A stretch of 64,000 nucleotides of DNA, taken from contig NZ_JACCHP010000023.1 of the NCBI RefSeq assembly GCF_016031625.1, positions 1 to 64,000 on the forward strand. The letters are read 5' to 3'. The position numbers and the translations under genes were made by a program. Within the stretch, counting starts at the first letter, position 1, and every line of letters starts with the position of its first letter. The DNA comes from Bradyrhizobium agreste (lineage in GTDB: Bacteria > Pseudomonadota > Alphaproteobacteria > Rhizobiales > Xanthobacteraceae). Positions 43,435 to 51,565 of the stretch are shown piece by piece. The notes below the pieces were generated by a model. That model made no database searches. It had not been told where the DNA came from and saw only the letters and a list, made by a program, of their open reading frames with translations.

Positions 43435-43896
43435 ATGGAACTCGATCGAACAGACCGGAAAATCCTCTCGATCCTGCAGGAGGATGGGCGTATCGCCAAT
43501 GTCGAGCTCGCCGAGCGCATCGGGCTGTCGCCGACCTCGATCGGCGAGCGGCTGAAGCGCTTGCAGCGGGAGGGCTTCGTCGAAGGCTATGGCGCGCGGC
43601 TCAACCCGCACCGGCTCGGCCTTGGACTCCTGGTGTTCGTCGAGGTGCTGCTCGACAAGACCACGCCCGACAATTTCGAGCGGTTCGCGCGGGCCGTGAG
43701 GCTCGCACCTGAAGTGCTGGAGTGTCACATGGTTGCCGGCGGCTTCGACTATCTCGTGAAGGCGCGGCTGGCAGACATGACCGCCTATCGACGCTTTCTC
43801 GGCGAGACCCTGCTGTCGATGCCGGGCGTGCGCGAGACGCGGACCTATGCGGTGATGGAGGAGATCAAGCGCGACGCACCGCTGCCGGTGGGTTAG
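43435..43896 (+). CDS. putR: Lrp/AsnC-family regulator, probable putA activator
   Basis: 153 residues. The N-terminal helix-turn-helix (MELDRTDRKILSILQEDGRIANVELAERIGLSPTSIGERLKRLQREG) is followed by an effector-binding RAM domain (LLVFVEVLL...EVLECHMVAGGFDYLVKARL). Divergent from putA, the arrangement known for the proline-responsive PutR activators of Agrobacterium and Rhodobacter. The proline effector is inferred from context. Confidence 0.88.
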   Translation: MELDRTDRKILSILQEDGRIANVELAERIGLSPTSIGERLKRLQREGFVEGYGARLNPHRLGLGLLVFVEVLLDKTTPDNFERFARAVRLAPEVLECHMVAGGFDYLVKARLADMTAYRRFLGETLLSMPGVRETRTYAVMEEIKRDAPLPVG

Positions 43897-44026
43897 CGAA
43901 GTGCAGTCGCGATTGTCATTGCTGTGGTTCGATGAGCGGTCTTCGCAGGAAAAAATAGCTATCCTTGTGCAATCGCAACGCCTGTCGTCGAATGCACCGG
44001 CCGTCTTCTTAAATTTTCTTGGCCCG

Positions 44027-44046
44027 CTCCCGGACTAATCCGGGAG
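44027..44046 (-). terminator. Hairpin downstream of the cold-shock gene
   Basis: CTCCCGGA-CTAA-TCCGGGAG, an 8-bp perfect stem 20 bp past the stop of the leftward cold-shock gene. No clear U-run follows on that strand, so its role as terminator is tentative. Confidence 0.4.
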
Positions 44047-44066
44047 GCAGCAAAGGCTGCGCGGGC

Positions 44067-44267
44067 TTATACTTTGAGGTTCTCCGCGGAGGTCTTGCCC
44101 CGGTTTGCGATCTCTTCGTATTCCACCGTCTGTCCCTCGTTGAGGGTCGACAGACCGGCCTTCTGCACTGCCGAGATATGCACGAACACATCCTTGCCAC
44201 CCGACGCAGGCTGGATAAATCCATAACCCTTCGTCGGGTTGAACCACTTGACCGTACCTTTAGCCAT
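44067..44267 (-). CDS. Cold-shock domain protein
   Basis: 66 residues: MAKGTVKWFNPTKGYGFIQP begins the canonical CSD with the RNP1-type KGYGFI and RNP2-type DVFVHISAV motifs. It binds single-stranded RNA/DNA in the cytoplasm. The start at 44267 has GGAGAAG upstream; a longer frame adds 18 unrelated residues. CspA-like proteins in rhizobia exist in several copies, so temperature dependence cannot be assumed. Confidence 0.95.
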   Translation of the reverse strand: MAKGTVKWFNPTKGYGFIQPASGGKDVFVHISAVQKAGLSTLNEGQTVEYEEIANRGKTSAENLKV

Positions 44268-44504
44268 CACGACTTCTCCGCGGGTCTTCCTCCGAGATCT
44301 CGAACCGCCAGTCCCCGCCAACCGGCCGGTTCGGTCCTAACAGGATACGCGGAATGTGGCAGGCTTGGTAGCTCAAACCACATCGCCATTTCGCCGAATT
44401 CCGCTCAACTTCGCGGCGTTTTTGCCGGTTTTGCCCGTTTCGCGGTCAAATGGCAGGAGCGCGACGGATCTACCGCAGAGAAAAGATCGAGCAGCGAGCT
44501 CGTT

Positions 44505-44669
44505 CTTACCCTCCCCTGGAGGGGGAGGGTCGATCGCGCGCAGCGCGAGCGGGGTGGGGTGATCTCTCCGCACCGGCAGTGTCGGATGTGGAGAGACCGT
44601 CACCCCACCCCGCTACGCATTGCGCTGCGCTCCATACGTAGCGACCCTCCCCCTCCAGGGGAGGGTAAG
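44505..44669. repeat. 165-bp element with perfect 28-bp terminal inverted repeats
   Basis: The first 28 bp (CTTACCCTCCCCTGGAGGGG...) and the last 28 bp are exact reverse complements. Inner arms AGCGGGGTGGGGTGA and TCACCCCACCCCGCT extend the symmetry. No coding capacity. It sits between the cold-shock and sorB genes; the 237 bp between it and the cold-shock start hold only the likely 5' leader. Confidence 0.9.
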
Positions 44670-44682
44670 TGCGCGCGTGCCC

Positions 44683-44991
44683 TCAATAAGTCGCAGCCAG
44701 ATAATCGACGATCTTGCCGACATCGGCATCGTCGATCGGTGCGCCATAGACCTTGATCATCTTGGTCACCTCGGCCTGCCAGAACGCCCTCTTGTCCTTC
44801 ATCGGCGGCTGCGTGGCGACGTAGTCGGACGAATGGCAGGCGCTGCAATTGCCCTGCACGACCTCGAGGTTGGGACCGGGCTTGAAGGCGGCGACCTCAT
44901 CGGGGGTCTTGTAATTCACCGGCGCTGCAAGCGACGAACCCATCAATGCGGCGACGGCGAGTGTGATGGCGAGGAGAGCAATGCGCTGCAT
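44683..44991 (-). CDS. sorB: c-type cytochrome subunit of sulfite dehydrogenase
   Basis: 102 residues. Sec signal MQRIALLAITLAVAALMGSSLAA, then a single heme c site CSACH (residues 49-53) and a conserved Met that may be the second axial ligand. Located 12 bp downstream of the sulfite dehydrogenase molybdenum subunit, in the SorAB order known from Starkeya novella. It accepts electrons from SorA in the periplasm and passes them to a cytochrome c. Confidence 0.9.
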   Translation of the reverse strand: MQRIALLAITLAVAALMGSSLAAPVNYKTPDEVAAFKPGPNLEVVQGNCSACHSSDYVATQPPMKDKRAFWQAEVTKMIKVYGAPIDDADVGKIVDYLAATY

Positions 44992-45003
44992 GATCAGTCT
45001 CCT

Positions 45004-46203
45004 TCAGGCCACGTTGACGCGGACGGTTTCGACGACGTTGCGTAAATAGCCCGCCGGATTCCAGCGCGGCGCGTCCGGCTGGGTCTCGCCGCCATTGCCG
45101 GTGGCGCGGACCTTGAGCTCGTGGCTGCCGGCCGCGAGCTTCACCGGCAGCTTCCATTCGCGGAAGGCGTACTTGCCGAGGTCCTTGCCGAGCTTGGCGC
45201 CGACCCAGGTCTTGCCGCCGTCGGTGGAGACTTCGACCTCCTTGATGCCTTTGCCGCCATCGAACGCGATGCCGCGCAGGGTCACGGCTCCCGCCTTCAG
45301 CTTGGCGCCATCAGGGATGCTGGTGATGAAGGAGCGGATGGTGAAGCGGTTGATCGGGATCGTCGCCTTCGGCGCGGTGCCCGGCTCGACCGCGTTGTTC
45401 GGCGTGTCGGGGATGCGATAGGCCGACTTCATCCAGAAGCCGTCATAGACGTTGTCGATGACGGTGATCTCGTTGAGGTGCTTGACCCAGTAGGTGCCGT
45501 AATAGCCGGGCACGATCAGACGCAGCGGGAAGCCATTGAGGAACGGCAGGTCCTCGCCGTTCATGCCATAGGCCAGCATCACCTCGCCGTCGCTGGCGTG
45601 ATCGATGTCGAGGGCCTTGATGAAATCCGGCGTCTTGTCGTTGACGGGCCCATCCATGCCGTTGAAGGTGACCTGCTTGGCGCCGCTTTGCACGCCGGCC
45701 ATCTCGAGCACGCTCTTCAGCGGCACGCCGCGCCAGCGCGCGCAACCCATCGCACCGTTGGCGAGCTGCCCGCCGGCGACGCGCGGCTCGAAGAAGCCGC
45801 GACTGTTGCCGGAGCATTGCGCGACGGCGACGATCTCCGTCGGCTTCATTTTGCGGATGTCCTTCAGCGACAATTTCAGCGGCTTGTCGACCTTGCCCTT
45901 GACCTCCAGCGTGAACTTGTCGGGGTCGAGATTGTAGGGCAGGTCGGAGAGGTGGTAGCGCACAAAGAACGCGTTGTTCGGCGTGATCGGGCCGTCGTTG
46001 AACACCGCAAATGGCGTCTCGAGCTGCGGCGGCCGGCTGGTCAGGCCGATCATCGGCCGCTTCTGCGGATACTTCACCAGCGGCCGTTCGCCATTGGCGA
46101 AGGGCAGGGTCACGGTCTCGAGGGCCAGCGCCTTGGTGGAATTCAGTGTGGCCGCCATGGCGGCAAGGCCTGCTCCCTTGAGCAGGTCGCGTCGATCGAA
46201 CAT
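45004..46203 (-). CDS. sorA: Sulfite dehydrogenase molybdenum subunit
   Basis: 399 residues. A Tat signal (DRRDLLKGAGLAAMAAT) exports the folded molybdoenzyme. The sulfite oxidase domain has Cys130 in AVAQCSGNSRGFFEP as Mo ligand and the GYYGTYWVKHLNEITV segment; the C-terminal dimerisation domain contains IKEVEVSTDGGKTWVGAKL. It oxidises sulfite to sulfate in the periplasm. The ATG at 46203 is preceded by GGGAGGAGA. sorB follows at 12 bp. Detoxification of sulfite from taurine or other organosulfonate use is the usual role. Confidence 0.93.
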   Translation of the reverse strand: MFDRRDLLKGAGLAAMAATLNSTKALALETVTLPFANGERPLVKYPQKRPMIGLTSRPPQLETPFAVFNDGPITPNNAFFVRYHLSDLPYNLDPDKFTLEVKGKVDKPLKLSLKDIRKMKPTEIVAVAQCSGNSRGFFEPRVAGGQLANGAMGCARWRGVPLKSVLEMAGVQSGAKQVTFNGMDGPVNDKTPDFIKALDIDHASDGEVMLAYGMNGEDLPFLNGFPLRLIVPGYYGTYWVKHLNEITVIDNVYDGFWMKSAYRIPDTPNNAVEPGTAPKATIPINRFTIRSFITSIPDGAKLKAGAVTLRGIAFDGGKGIKEVEVSTDGGKTWVGAKLGKDLGKYAFREWKLPVKLAAGSHELKVRATGNGGETQPDAPRWNPAGYLRNVVETVRVNVA

Positions 46204-46275
46204 GTGGTCTCCTCCCGGAGCTTTTCTTCCGGCCGCGGTCATCACCACGGACCTGCGCACATCTGTCGTAACGAT

Positions 46276-46289
46276 TTGAACGAAGTCAA
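46276..46289 (-). promoter_or_regulatory. Candidate FNR/FixK-type site upstream of sorA
   Basis: TTGA-acgaag-TCAA, the TTGA-N6-TCAA core of FNR-family boxes, 73 bp upstream of the sorA ATG. The inner T/A pair of the full consensus is absent. Pattern match only. Confidence 0.25.
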
Positions 46290-46385
46290 TTCGTGCTTTC
46301 GCAGCAAGCCCATGCCGCTGCGTTGCAGCAGGCCGGTGTTACGTGGCGATGAGGGGACTAGAGTAGTAACGGTAGCGTGCGCTCG

Positions 46386-46500
46386 ACCTCTCCCGCTTGC
46401 GGGAGAGGTCGGCGCGCGCCGGGTGAGGGCTTTCTCCGCTGGGATTGTCCCGTTGCGGAAACACCCTCTCCCCAGCCCTCGCCCGCAAGCGGGGGAGGGA
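46386..46500. repeat. Palindromic intergenic repeat, family A (inverted copy)
   Basis: The same family as 15940-16058 in the opposite orientation: CCTCTCCCGCTTGCGGGAGA, CGCCGGGTGAGGGCTTTCTC, GGGATTGTCCC and a terminal GCCCGCAAGCGGG hairpin. It fills most of the gap between sorA and the 3' end of the cyclase gene. Confidence 0.85.
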
Positions 46501-46525
46501 GCGCATCGAGCTTGCCGCTCGATCA

Positions 46526-48253
46526 TCACGCCGCCACCCGCTCGCTGCGATCGACCAGCCCCGCCAGCTCCCTCGCATTCGCCACCACGCGCACCGCGAG
46601 CGGCTCGTCGCGGCCGCGGATGGCGACCTCCTGCTGCGGCAGGGCGTCCTCGGCAATATCAGCGGTACGGTGGACTTCTTCCGAGACGATCGCCTCGCAG
46701 GCCAGCGTCTTGGTCATGTCCTGCAGACGGGCCGCGACGTTGACGGCATCGCCGAGCGCGGTGAAGACGATGTGATCGCGATAGCCGATGTCGCCGATGA
46801 TCACCTCGCCGCCGTGGATGCCGATGCCGAAGCGGATCGGCTGGCGCAGATCGTGGCTCAGGAGTTCGTTGAGCTCGTCGATATGCGTGGCAATTCCCGC
46901 GGCTGCCTTCATCGCCTGCCGGCAGGCGGTTTGCGGGTCGGCCGCGAGACCGAACAGCGCCAGCATGCCATCGCCGACAAACTGGTTCGGCTGGCCGCCG
47001 TTCTCGATCACCGCCTGCGACACCGCGCCGAGGAAGCGGTTGACGATGAAGACGGTGTCGAACGGCAGGCGCTTCTCGGCCAGCTGCGTCGAGCCGCGCA
47101 TGTCCACGAACAGGCTGACGAGATAGCGCTCCTGGCCGATGCTGGCCGATGTCGTGGCCCCGTCCGCTCCATGCGTGTGAGGTGTGAAGAGCTGGAAGAA
47201 GGAGAGGTCCGACGTCGGGCGCAGCTGACAGGCCAGTCGGATCGACGGATCGGCGGTGCCGACGCGGTGGAGCACGAAAGCCTCGCGCTGCGACGGCGTG
47301 GGCAAGGCGCCATGATCGCCGATGATGCGGATGCGGCAGGTCGAGCAGCGGGCGCGGCCGCCACAGACGCTGGCATGCGGCACGTTATGGCGCAGGCTCG
47401 CCTCCAGCACGGACAGGCCCTTGGGGACCCGCACCGTCTTGCCGTTGCCGTAGGACAGCGCGATCATGCCGCCGCGCCGTTCGCGCAAGGCACGCGCGCC
47501 GCGCGCCGCCAGCACCAGTCCGAGCAGTCCGAAATAGCCGATGGTGAGACCGCCCGCGATGCGGTCGAGCGTGTTGCCTTCCGCAACCGTTCCGACCTGG
47601 CGGCGGGTGAGATTGTGCGTACGCCATTCGCCGTCGTCACTGTCGGCGGCGACGCTGCGGCCGCCCTGGTAGATGCCGAGCAACGAGAGCGTCGGGATCA
47701 GCACGGCGGCCGCGAGCAGATAGGGCGCCGCGCGCGTGAAGAACGGCTTCAGCCGAAGCCAGAAATAGACGCCGATGCAGCCGTGCACCCAGGCAATGAG
47801 CAGCAGGATCGTCATCTGCCAGAGCCGGCCCGGCGTCGCGACGAAGAACAAATAGAGCTCCTGCGGATAGAGCTTCTGGTGTCCGTACAGCGTCTGTCCG
47901 AGCCGCACGCCGATGACGTGGCCCATGACGAGGACGGGTATGCTGAGGCCGAGCACGAGCTGGAGCGGCTCGATCGTTCGCCAGCGGAACTGCCGGCGCT
48001 GATACAGCGCGTAGAGCCCGAGGCCCATATGGGTGAGTGCGGCCGTGTAGAACACGATCGCGACCGGGAGGAACTGCCAGAACAGGGTGTGATAGTAGAC
48101 CCCGGTCTCCATGGCATCGACCGAGATGTTGCCGAGCGCGTGGTTGAGGAAATGACTGACCACATAGGCGAACAGGATGATGCCGCAAACGAGTCGCACC
48201 TGCCGCACGCCGGCGGCGCGGACGACTGACATCTGTCTGGGAGCGGTGGCCAT
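46526..48253 (-). CDS. Membrane adenylate/guanylate cyclase with histidine-rich helices and 2Fe-2S domain
   Basis: 575 residues. Six hydrophobic helices (about 20-40, 62-82, 97-117, 146-166, 178-196, 232-252) carry His34, His38, His75, His112 and His157, as in di-heme b anchors; SHFLNHALG recalls succinate dehydrogenase subunit C. Residues 262-350 form a plant-type ferredoxin domain with Cys297, Cys303, Cys306 and Cys342. Residues 375-555 are a class III cyclase with metal-binding Asp384 (LFVDMRGST) and Asp428 (FVGDGMLALFG). It resembles the redox-regulated CyaC of Sinorhizobium meliloti with an added iron-sulfur domain. Output is probably cAMP; control by quinone or redox state is inferred. 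Confidence 0.9.
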   Translation of the reverse strand: MATAPRQMSVVRAAGVRQVRLVCGIILFAYVVSHFLNHALGNISVDAMETGVYYHTLFWQFLPVAIVFYTAALTHMGLGLYALYQRRQFRWRTIEPLQLVLGLSIPVLVMGHVIGVRLGQTLYGHQKLYPQELYLFFVATPGRLWQMTILLLIAWVHGCIGVYFWLRLKPFFTRAAPYLLAAAVLIPTLSLLGIYQGGRSVAADSDDGEWRTHNLTRRQVGTVAEGNTLDRIAGGLTIGYFGLLGLVLAARGARALRERRGGMIALSYGNGKTVRVPKGLSVLEASLRHNVPHASVCGGRARCSTCRIRIIGDHGALPTPSQREAFVLHRVGTADPSIRLACQLRPTSDLSFFQLFTPHTHGADGATTSASIGQERYLVSLFVDMRGSTQLAEKRLPFDTVFIVNRFLGAVSQAVIENGGQPNQFVGDGMLALFGLAADPQTACRQAMKAAAGIATHIDELNELLSHDLRQPIRFGIGIHGGEVIIGDIGYRDHIVFTALGDAVNVAARLQDMTKTLACEAIVSEEVHRTADIAEDALPQQEVAIRGRDEPLAVRVVANARELAGLVDRSERVAA

Positions 48254-48358
48254 GGTTGGATTGTATCAGTTCATGAAAGAGAACAGCCAGCGTAACGTTT
48301 AATTCCTGATGTGGACAGGTTGTGAGGTCACACGCCTGGGAAGCCGCCTCACACCCCG

Positions 48359-48417
48359 TCGTCATCCCGGATCGGCGCGCGCCTTCAGGGCGCGCTTGTC
48401 CGGGACGGCGCGGGAGA
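48359..48417. repeat. Intergenic repeat, family C relative
   Basis: GTCGTCATCCCGGATCGGCG and CGCGCTTGTCCGGGACGGCG form imperfect inverted arms around GCGCCTTCAGGGCGC. It lies just upstream of the GT39 gene and makes an upstream-extended start unlikely. Confidence 0.6.
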
Positions 48418-48467
48418 GAGCTTGGCCCACATTGACTCCCCCTTCCAAGTCGGGGAAAAGCGCGGCC

Positions 48468-50090
48468 GTGACGATCGCTCCCGACATCTCTGCGAAGCCG
48501 GACGGCGCCGAACGCCGTCTCATCCTGATTGCCGCAGCGATCATCGCCGCGATGACGCTGCTCCGCATCGTCTACGCCTCGGCCATCGAGCTGCGCACCG
48601 ACGAAGCCTATTACTGGACCTGGTCCAAGGAGGCCGCGCTCAGCTTCCTCGATCATCCGCCCGGCATCGCCTGGCTGATCCGCTTCGGAACCGCGATCTT
48701 CGGCGACACCAATCTCGGCGTTCGCTTCGGCGGTATCGTCGCGATGCTGGTGACGCAGCTATTGCTCGCCGACATCGTCCGCCGCCTCACCCATGATGCG
48801 CGCGCGATCGTGTTCGCGGTGCTGATGCCGGAGGCCGCGCTGTATTACGGCCTGTTGATGGCCAAGGTCGCGCCCGATGTCGCCATGATCCCGTTCGCAA
48901 TGGCGATGATGTGGTCCTTGGTGCGGCTCGCGCAAAGCGGCGACGGCCGCTGGTGGCTGGCGGCCGGCCTGTTCGCGGGCCTCGCGATGCTGGCGAAATT
49001 CACCGCGATCATGTTCGCGCCGGCGGTTGCCGCCTTTCTGCTGGTGCCGGATTGGCGCTGGCGCTGGCTGCGCAGTCCTTACCCTTATCTCGCCGTCCTG
49101 GTCGCGATCGCCGCGTTCTCGCCGGTGCTGATCTGGAATGCGCAGCACGACTGGGCCTCGTTCCGCTTCCAGGGCGTGCGCGCCACCGCCAATTACGGCA
49201 TCTCGCTGCGTACGATCGGCGACTACATCGGCCTGCAATTCGGCCTGGTCGGCTTCGTCATGCTGCCGGTGGTGCTGACGGGCCTGGTGCTGACGGCATG
49301 GCGCGGCTATCGCACGCGCGAGCCGGTCGCGATCCTTTTGTCGACGGCAGTGCTGGTGCCGTTCGTCTACTTCTTCTTCAAGTCGCTGACGCTTCGCGTC
49401 GGCGACACCTGGCCGATGTTCATGTGGCCGGTCGGTTTTGCCGCCACCGCGGTCAACCTCGTCACGATGAGGAAAGAGGGATGGTCCGCCCGGATGCTGG
49501 AGACCTCGCTGTTCTGGGTCAGGACAGCGATCGTCTCGGGCATCGCCTTCGTCATCATCGTGTTCCTCTACTACGTTGCCGCGCCCTGGAATCTGCTCGG
49601 CAAGATCGACCCGATCGGCGCCGAGGCCGGCTACGCGCAAGTCGCCGCGCGGGCCCAAGCCGCCCTCGACGAAACAGGCGCGACCTGGATCGCGACCACG
49701 GATTATCGCACCTACGCCATGATGCGCTGGCTGTTCCGGGGCCGCGTGCCCGTGATCGAGATCAACGAGCGCGGCCGCTTCCAGGATTTCCGCGACCCCG
49801 GCATGGACCGGATCAACGGCCATGCCGGCATCTATGTCGGGCGCGAGCCGGACAACCGCGCATCGCTGTGGGAGAACATTCCGGCGAGGCGCGAGCAACT
49901 CGCCACGGTCGAACGCCGCTGGCGCGGCGTCGTGATGGACACCTATGCGATCGAAAAGCTCACCGGCTGGACCCCCCAGCTCTCGCCGCCAAAGGACTCG
50001 CCGCTGTTCCAGTGGAAGGTGTTGGCGGATGCCGGCCGGCGCTTGCGCTTTCCCTCCAGGCCCCTCAATGAGCCTGGAGCGGGAGAGTAA
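48468..50090 (+). CDS. GT39/ArnT-like polyprenyl-phosphate-dependent glycosyltransferase
   Basis: 540 residues from GTG at 48468, placed after a repeat; longer frames would translate the repeat. Around ten or more membrane helices. The first periplasmic loop has the catalytic-type acidic pair Asp45-Glu46 in IELRTDEAYYWTWS, followed by HPPGIAWLIRFGTAIFGDTNLGVR, standard for the GT39/PMT_2 family. Such enzymes move a sugar from a polyprenyl phosphate to lipid A, protein or another acceptor in the periplasm. The acceptor is unknown. Convergent with the threonine synthase-like gene at 5 bp. Confidence 0.88.
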   Translation: MTIAPDISAKPDGAERRLILIAAAIIAAMTLLRIVYASAIELRTDEAYYWTWSKEAALSFLDHPPGIAWLIRFGTAIFGDTNLGVRFGGIVAMLVTQLLLADIVRRLTHDARAIVFAVLMPEAALYYGLLMAKVAPDVAMIPFAMAMMWSLVRLAQSGDGRWWLAAGLFAGLAMLAKFTAIMFAPAVAAFLLVPDWRWRWLRSPYPYLAVLVAIAAFSPVLIWNAQHDWASFRFQGVRATANYGISLRTIGDYIGLQFGLVGFVMLPVVLTGLVLTAWRGYRTREPVAILLSTAVLVPFVYFFFKSLTLRVGDTWPMFMWPVGFAATAVNLVTMRKEGWSARMLETSLFWVRTAIVSGIAFVIIVFLYYVAAPWNLLGKIDPIGAEAGYAQVAARAQAALDETGATWIATTDYRTYAMMRWLFRGRVPVIEINERGRFQDFRDPGMDRINGHAGIYVGREPDNRASLWENIPARREQLATVERRWRGVVMDTYAIEKLTGWTPQLSPPKDSPLFQWKVLADAGRRLRFPSRPLNEPGAGE

Positions 50091-50095
50091 GCGGT

Positions 50096-51223
50096 CTACT
50101 GGACGAGATCGGCGACGGTGGTTGCGGCCTTGAGGCCGGTGCCGGTGAGAACCGCGACCGTGGTCTCGTTCGCCTTGATGGCGCCGGTTGCGGCGAGCTT
50201 GTCGAGCGCCGCAGCCGCGCTGGCGCTGGTCGGCTCGGCGAACAGGCCCTGGCGTGCGAGGCGGCGCAGCGCGGCGACGATCTCGTCCTCGCTGAGCGCG
50301 ATGGTGCCGCCGCCGCTCTCGCGAAGTGCGGCAATGATCTCGCGCAGGCGGAGCGGAGTCTTGATGGCGGTGCCCTCGGCGACGGTCTTGCTCACCTCCC
50401 GCGCGACAGGCGTATCGACACCGGCCTTGAAGCTTGCATCGATCGGCGAGCAATTGAGCGGCTGCGCCGCGAACAGGCGCGGCAGCTTTGCGATCTGCCC
50501 GGCCTTCAACAGCTCGCGGAAGCCGAAGGCGCAGCCCAGCAGACTGCTGCCGGCGCCGACGGGAACGATGACATTGTCGGGCGCGCGGAAGCCGAGATCT
50601 TCCCAGATCTCGTAGGCCAGCGACTTGGTGCCTTCGAGGAAGAACGGCTGCCAATTGTGGCTGGCGTAGAAGGTCTCGCTCGATTGGCGGATGGCCTCGG
50701 CTTCGGATTCCTCGCGCGGGCCTTCCACGAGCTGCACGCTCGCGCCGTAGGCGCGCACCTGCGCGATCTTCGCCGGCGAGGTCGAGGCGGGCGCCAGAAT
50801 CTTGACGCGCATGCCGCCGGCCGCACCCAACCCCGCCATCGACGAGCCGCCGTTGCCGGAGGAATCCTCCAGAATGGCAGAGATACCGATCTGCCGCAGG
50901 AACGACAGCATCACCGCCGAGCCACGGTCCTTGAAGCTGCCGGTCGGGTTGAACCATTCGAGCTTGAACAGCGGACGCAGATCACCCCAGTCCTGCTCGA
51001 CCAGCGGCGTGCAGCCCTCGCCGAGCGTGATCGGCTTTGCAATCTCGACCGGCAGCGCCGCCCGGTAGCGCCAGAGCGACCGCGTCCGGACATCGACGTC
51101 CTCGCGCGAAATGCCGGCCCCCGGCATCACCAGCAGCGGCGTGCGCGCGTCCGAGCACCAGCGCGGCTGGTCCAGGGGATAGAGCTTTCCGTTGCGGGGA
51201 TCGATGTAGCTGGCGGCGGGCAT
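50096..51223 (-). CDS. Threonine synthase-like PLP enzyme
   Basis: 375 residues of the tryptophan-synthase-beta (fold II) PLP family. The PLP lysine is in NPTGSFKDRGS; EDSSGNGGSSMAGLGAAGG binds substrate or cofactor; VGAGSSLLGCAFG and TGTGLKAAT bind the phosphate or close the core. The closest character is threonine synthase (phosphohomoserine to threonine), but the N-terminus YIDPRNGKLYPLDQPRWCSDARTPL is short and variant. Cystathionine- or diaminopropionate-type reactions remain possible. Divergent from the URC-type operon. Confidence 0.85.
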   Translation of the reverse strand: MPAASYIDPRNGKLYPLDQPRWCSDARTPLLVMPGAGISREDVDVRTRSLWRYRAALPVEIAKPITLGEGCTPLVEQDWGDLRPLFKLEWFNPTGSFKDRGSAVMLSFLRQIGISAILEDSSGNGGSSMAGLGAAGGMRVKILAPASTSPAKIAQVRAYGASVQLVEGPREESEAEAIRQSSETFYASHNWQPFFLEGTKSLAYEIWEDLGFRAPDNVIVPVGAGSSLLGCAFGFRELLKAGQIAKLPRLFAAQPLNCSPIDASFKAGVDTPVAREVSKTVAEGTAIKTPLRLREIIAALRESGGGTIALSEDEIVAALRRLARQGLFAEPTSASAAAALDKLAATGAIKANETTVAVLTGTGLKAATTVADLVQ

Positions 51224-51446
51224 GGCAGTCTCCAGGGGCAGGGGCAGCGCGGTGCGCCGAACTTGAAGTCCGCCGCACGAAACGAAGCAACACCTCCTTG
51301 AAAACACGAAAAATAGAACTATTTCAATTCCTTAAACTGGCCTCACAGGCAAAGGCGGCGAGCGTGATGGGCGATGCCGGCAGGCCCGACGGCTATCGAT
51401 GACGGGAATTTGGCCGCGAACGGCCCCGGTGCCCTGTCGCGATTAA

Positions 51447-51474
51447 CTTGTCTGTCGTCGCCGGCCGCTACAAT
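51447..51474 (+). promoter_or_regulatory. Candidate promoter of the uracil-catabolic operon
   Basis: CTTGTC (51447-51452) and TACAAT (51469-51474) with a 16-bp spacer, about 92 bp before the GTP cyclohydrolase II-like ATG. The rest of the 342-bp divergent region holds no repeat or gene that I can support. Confidence 0.35.
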
Positions 51475-51565
51475 ATGTTGGATTGAGCTTGCGCCGCCGG
51501 TTCGGCGTCGCAGGCGAGCCAGGCCCGTCCGAGCGGCGGGCCGTTGGCTTTTTGGGAGCCTGGAC

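Noticed and set aside
48759..50957. A 732-codon minus-strand frame spanning the GT39 gene and part of the threonine synthase-like gene.
   Set aside because: It crosses two real genes with clear families on both strands and encodes an Arg/His-rich product without domains.
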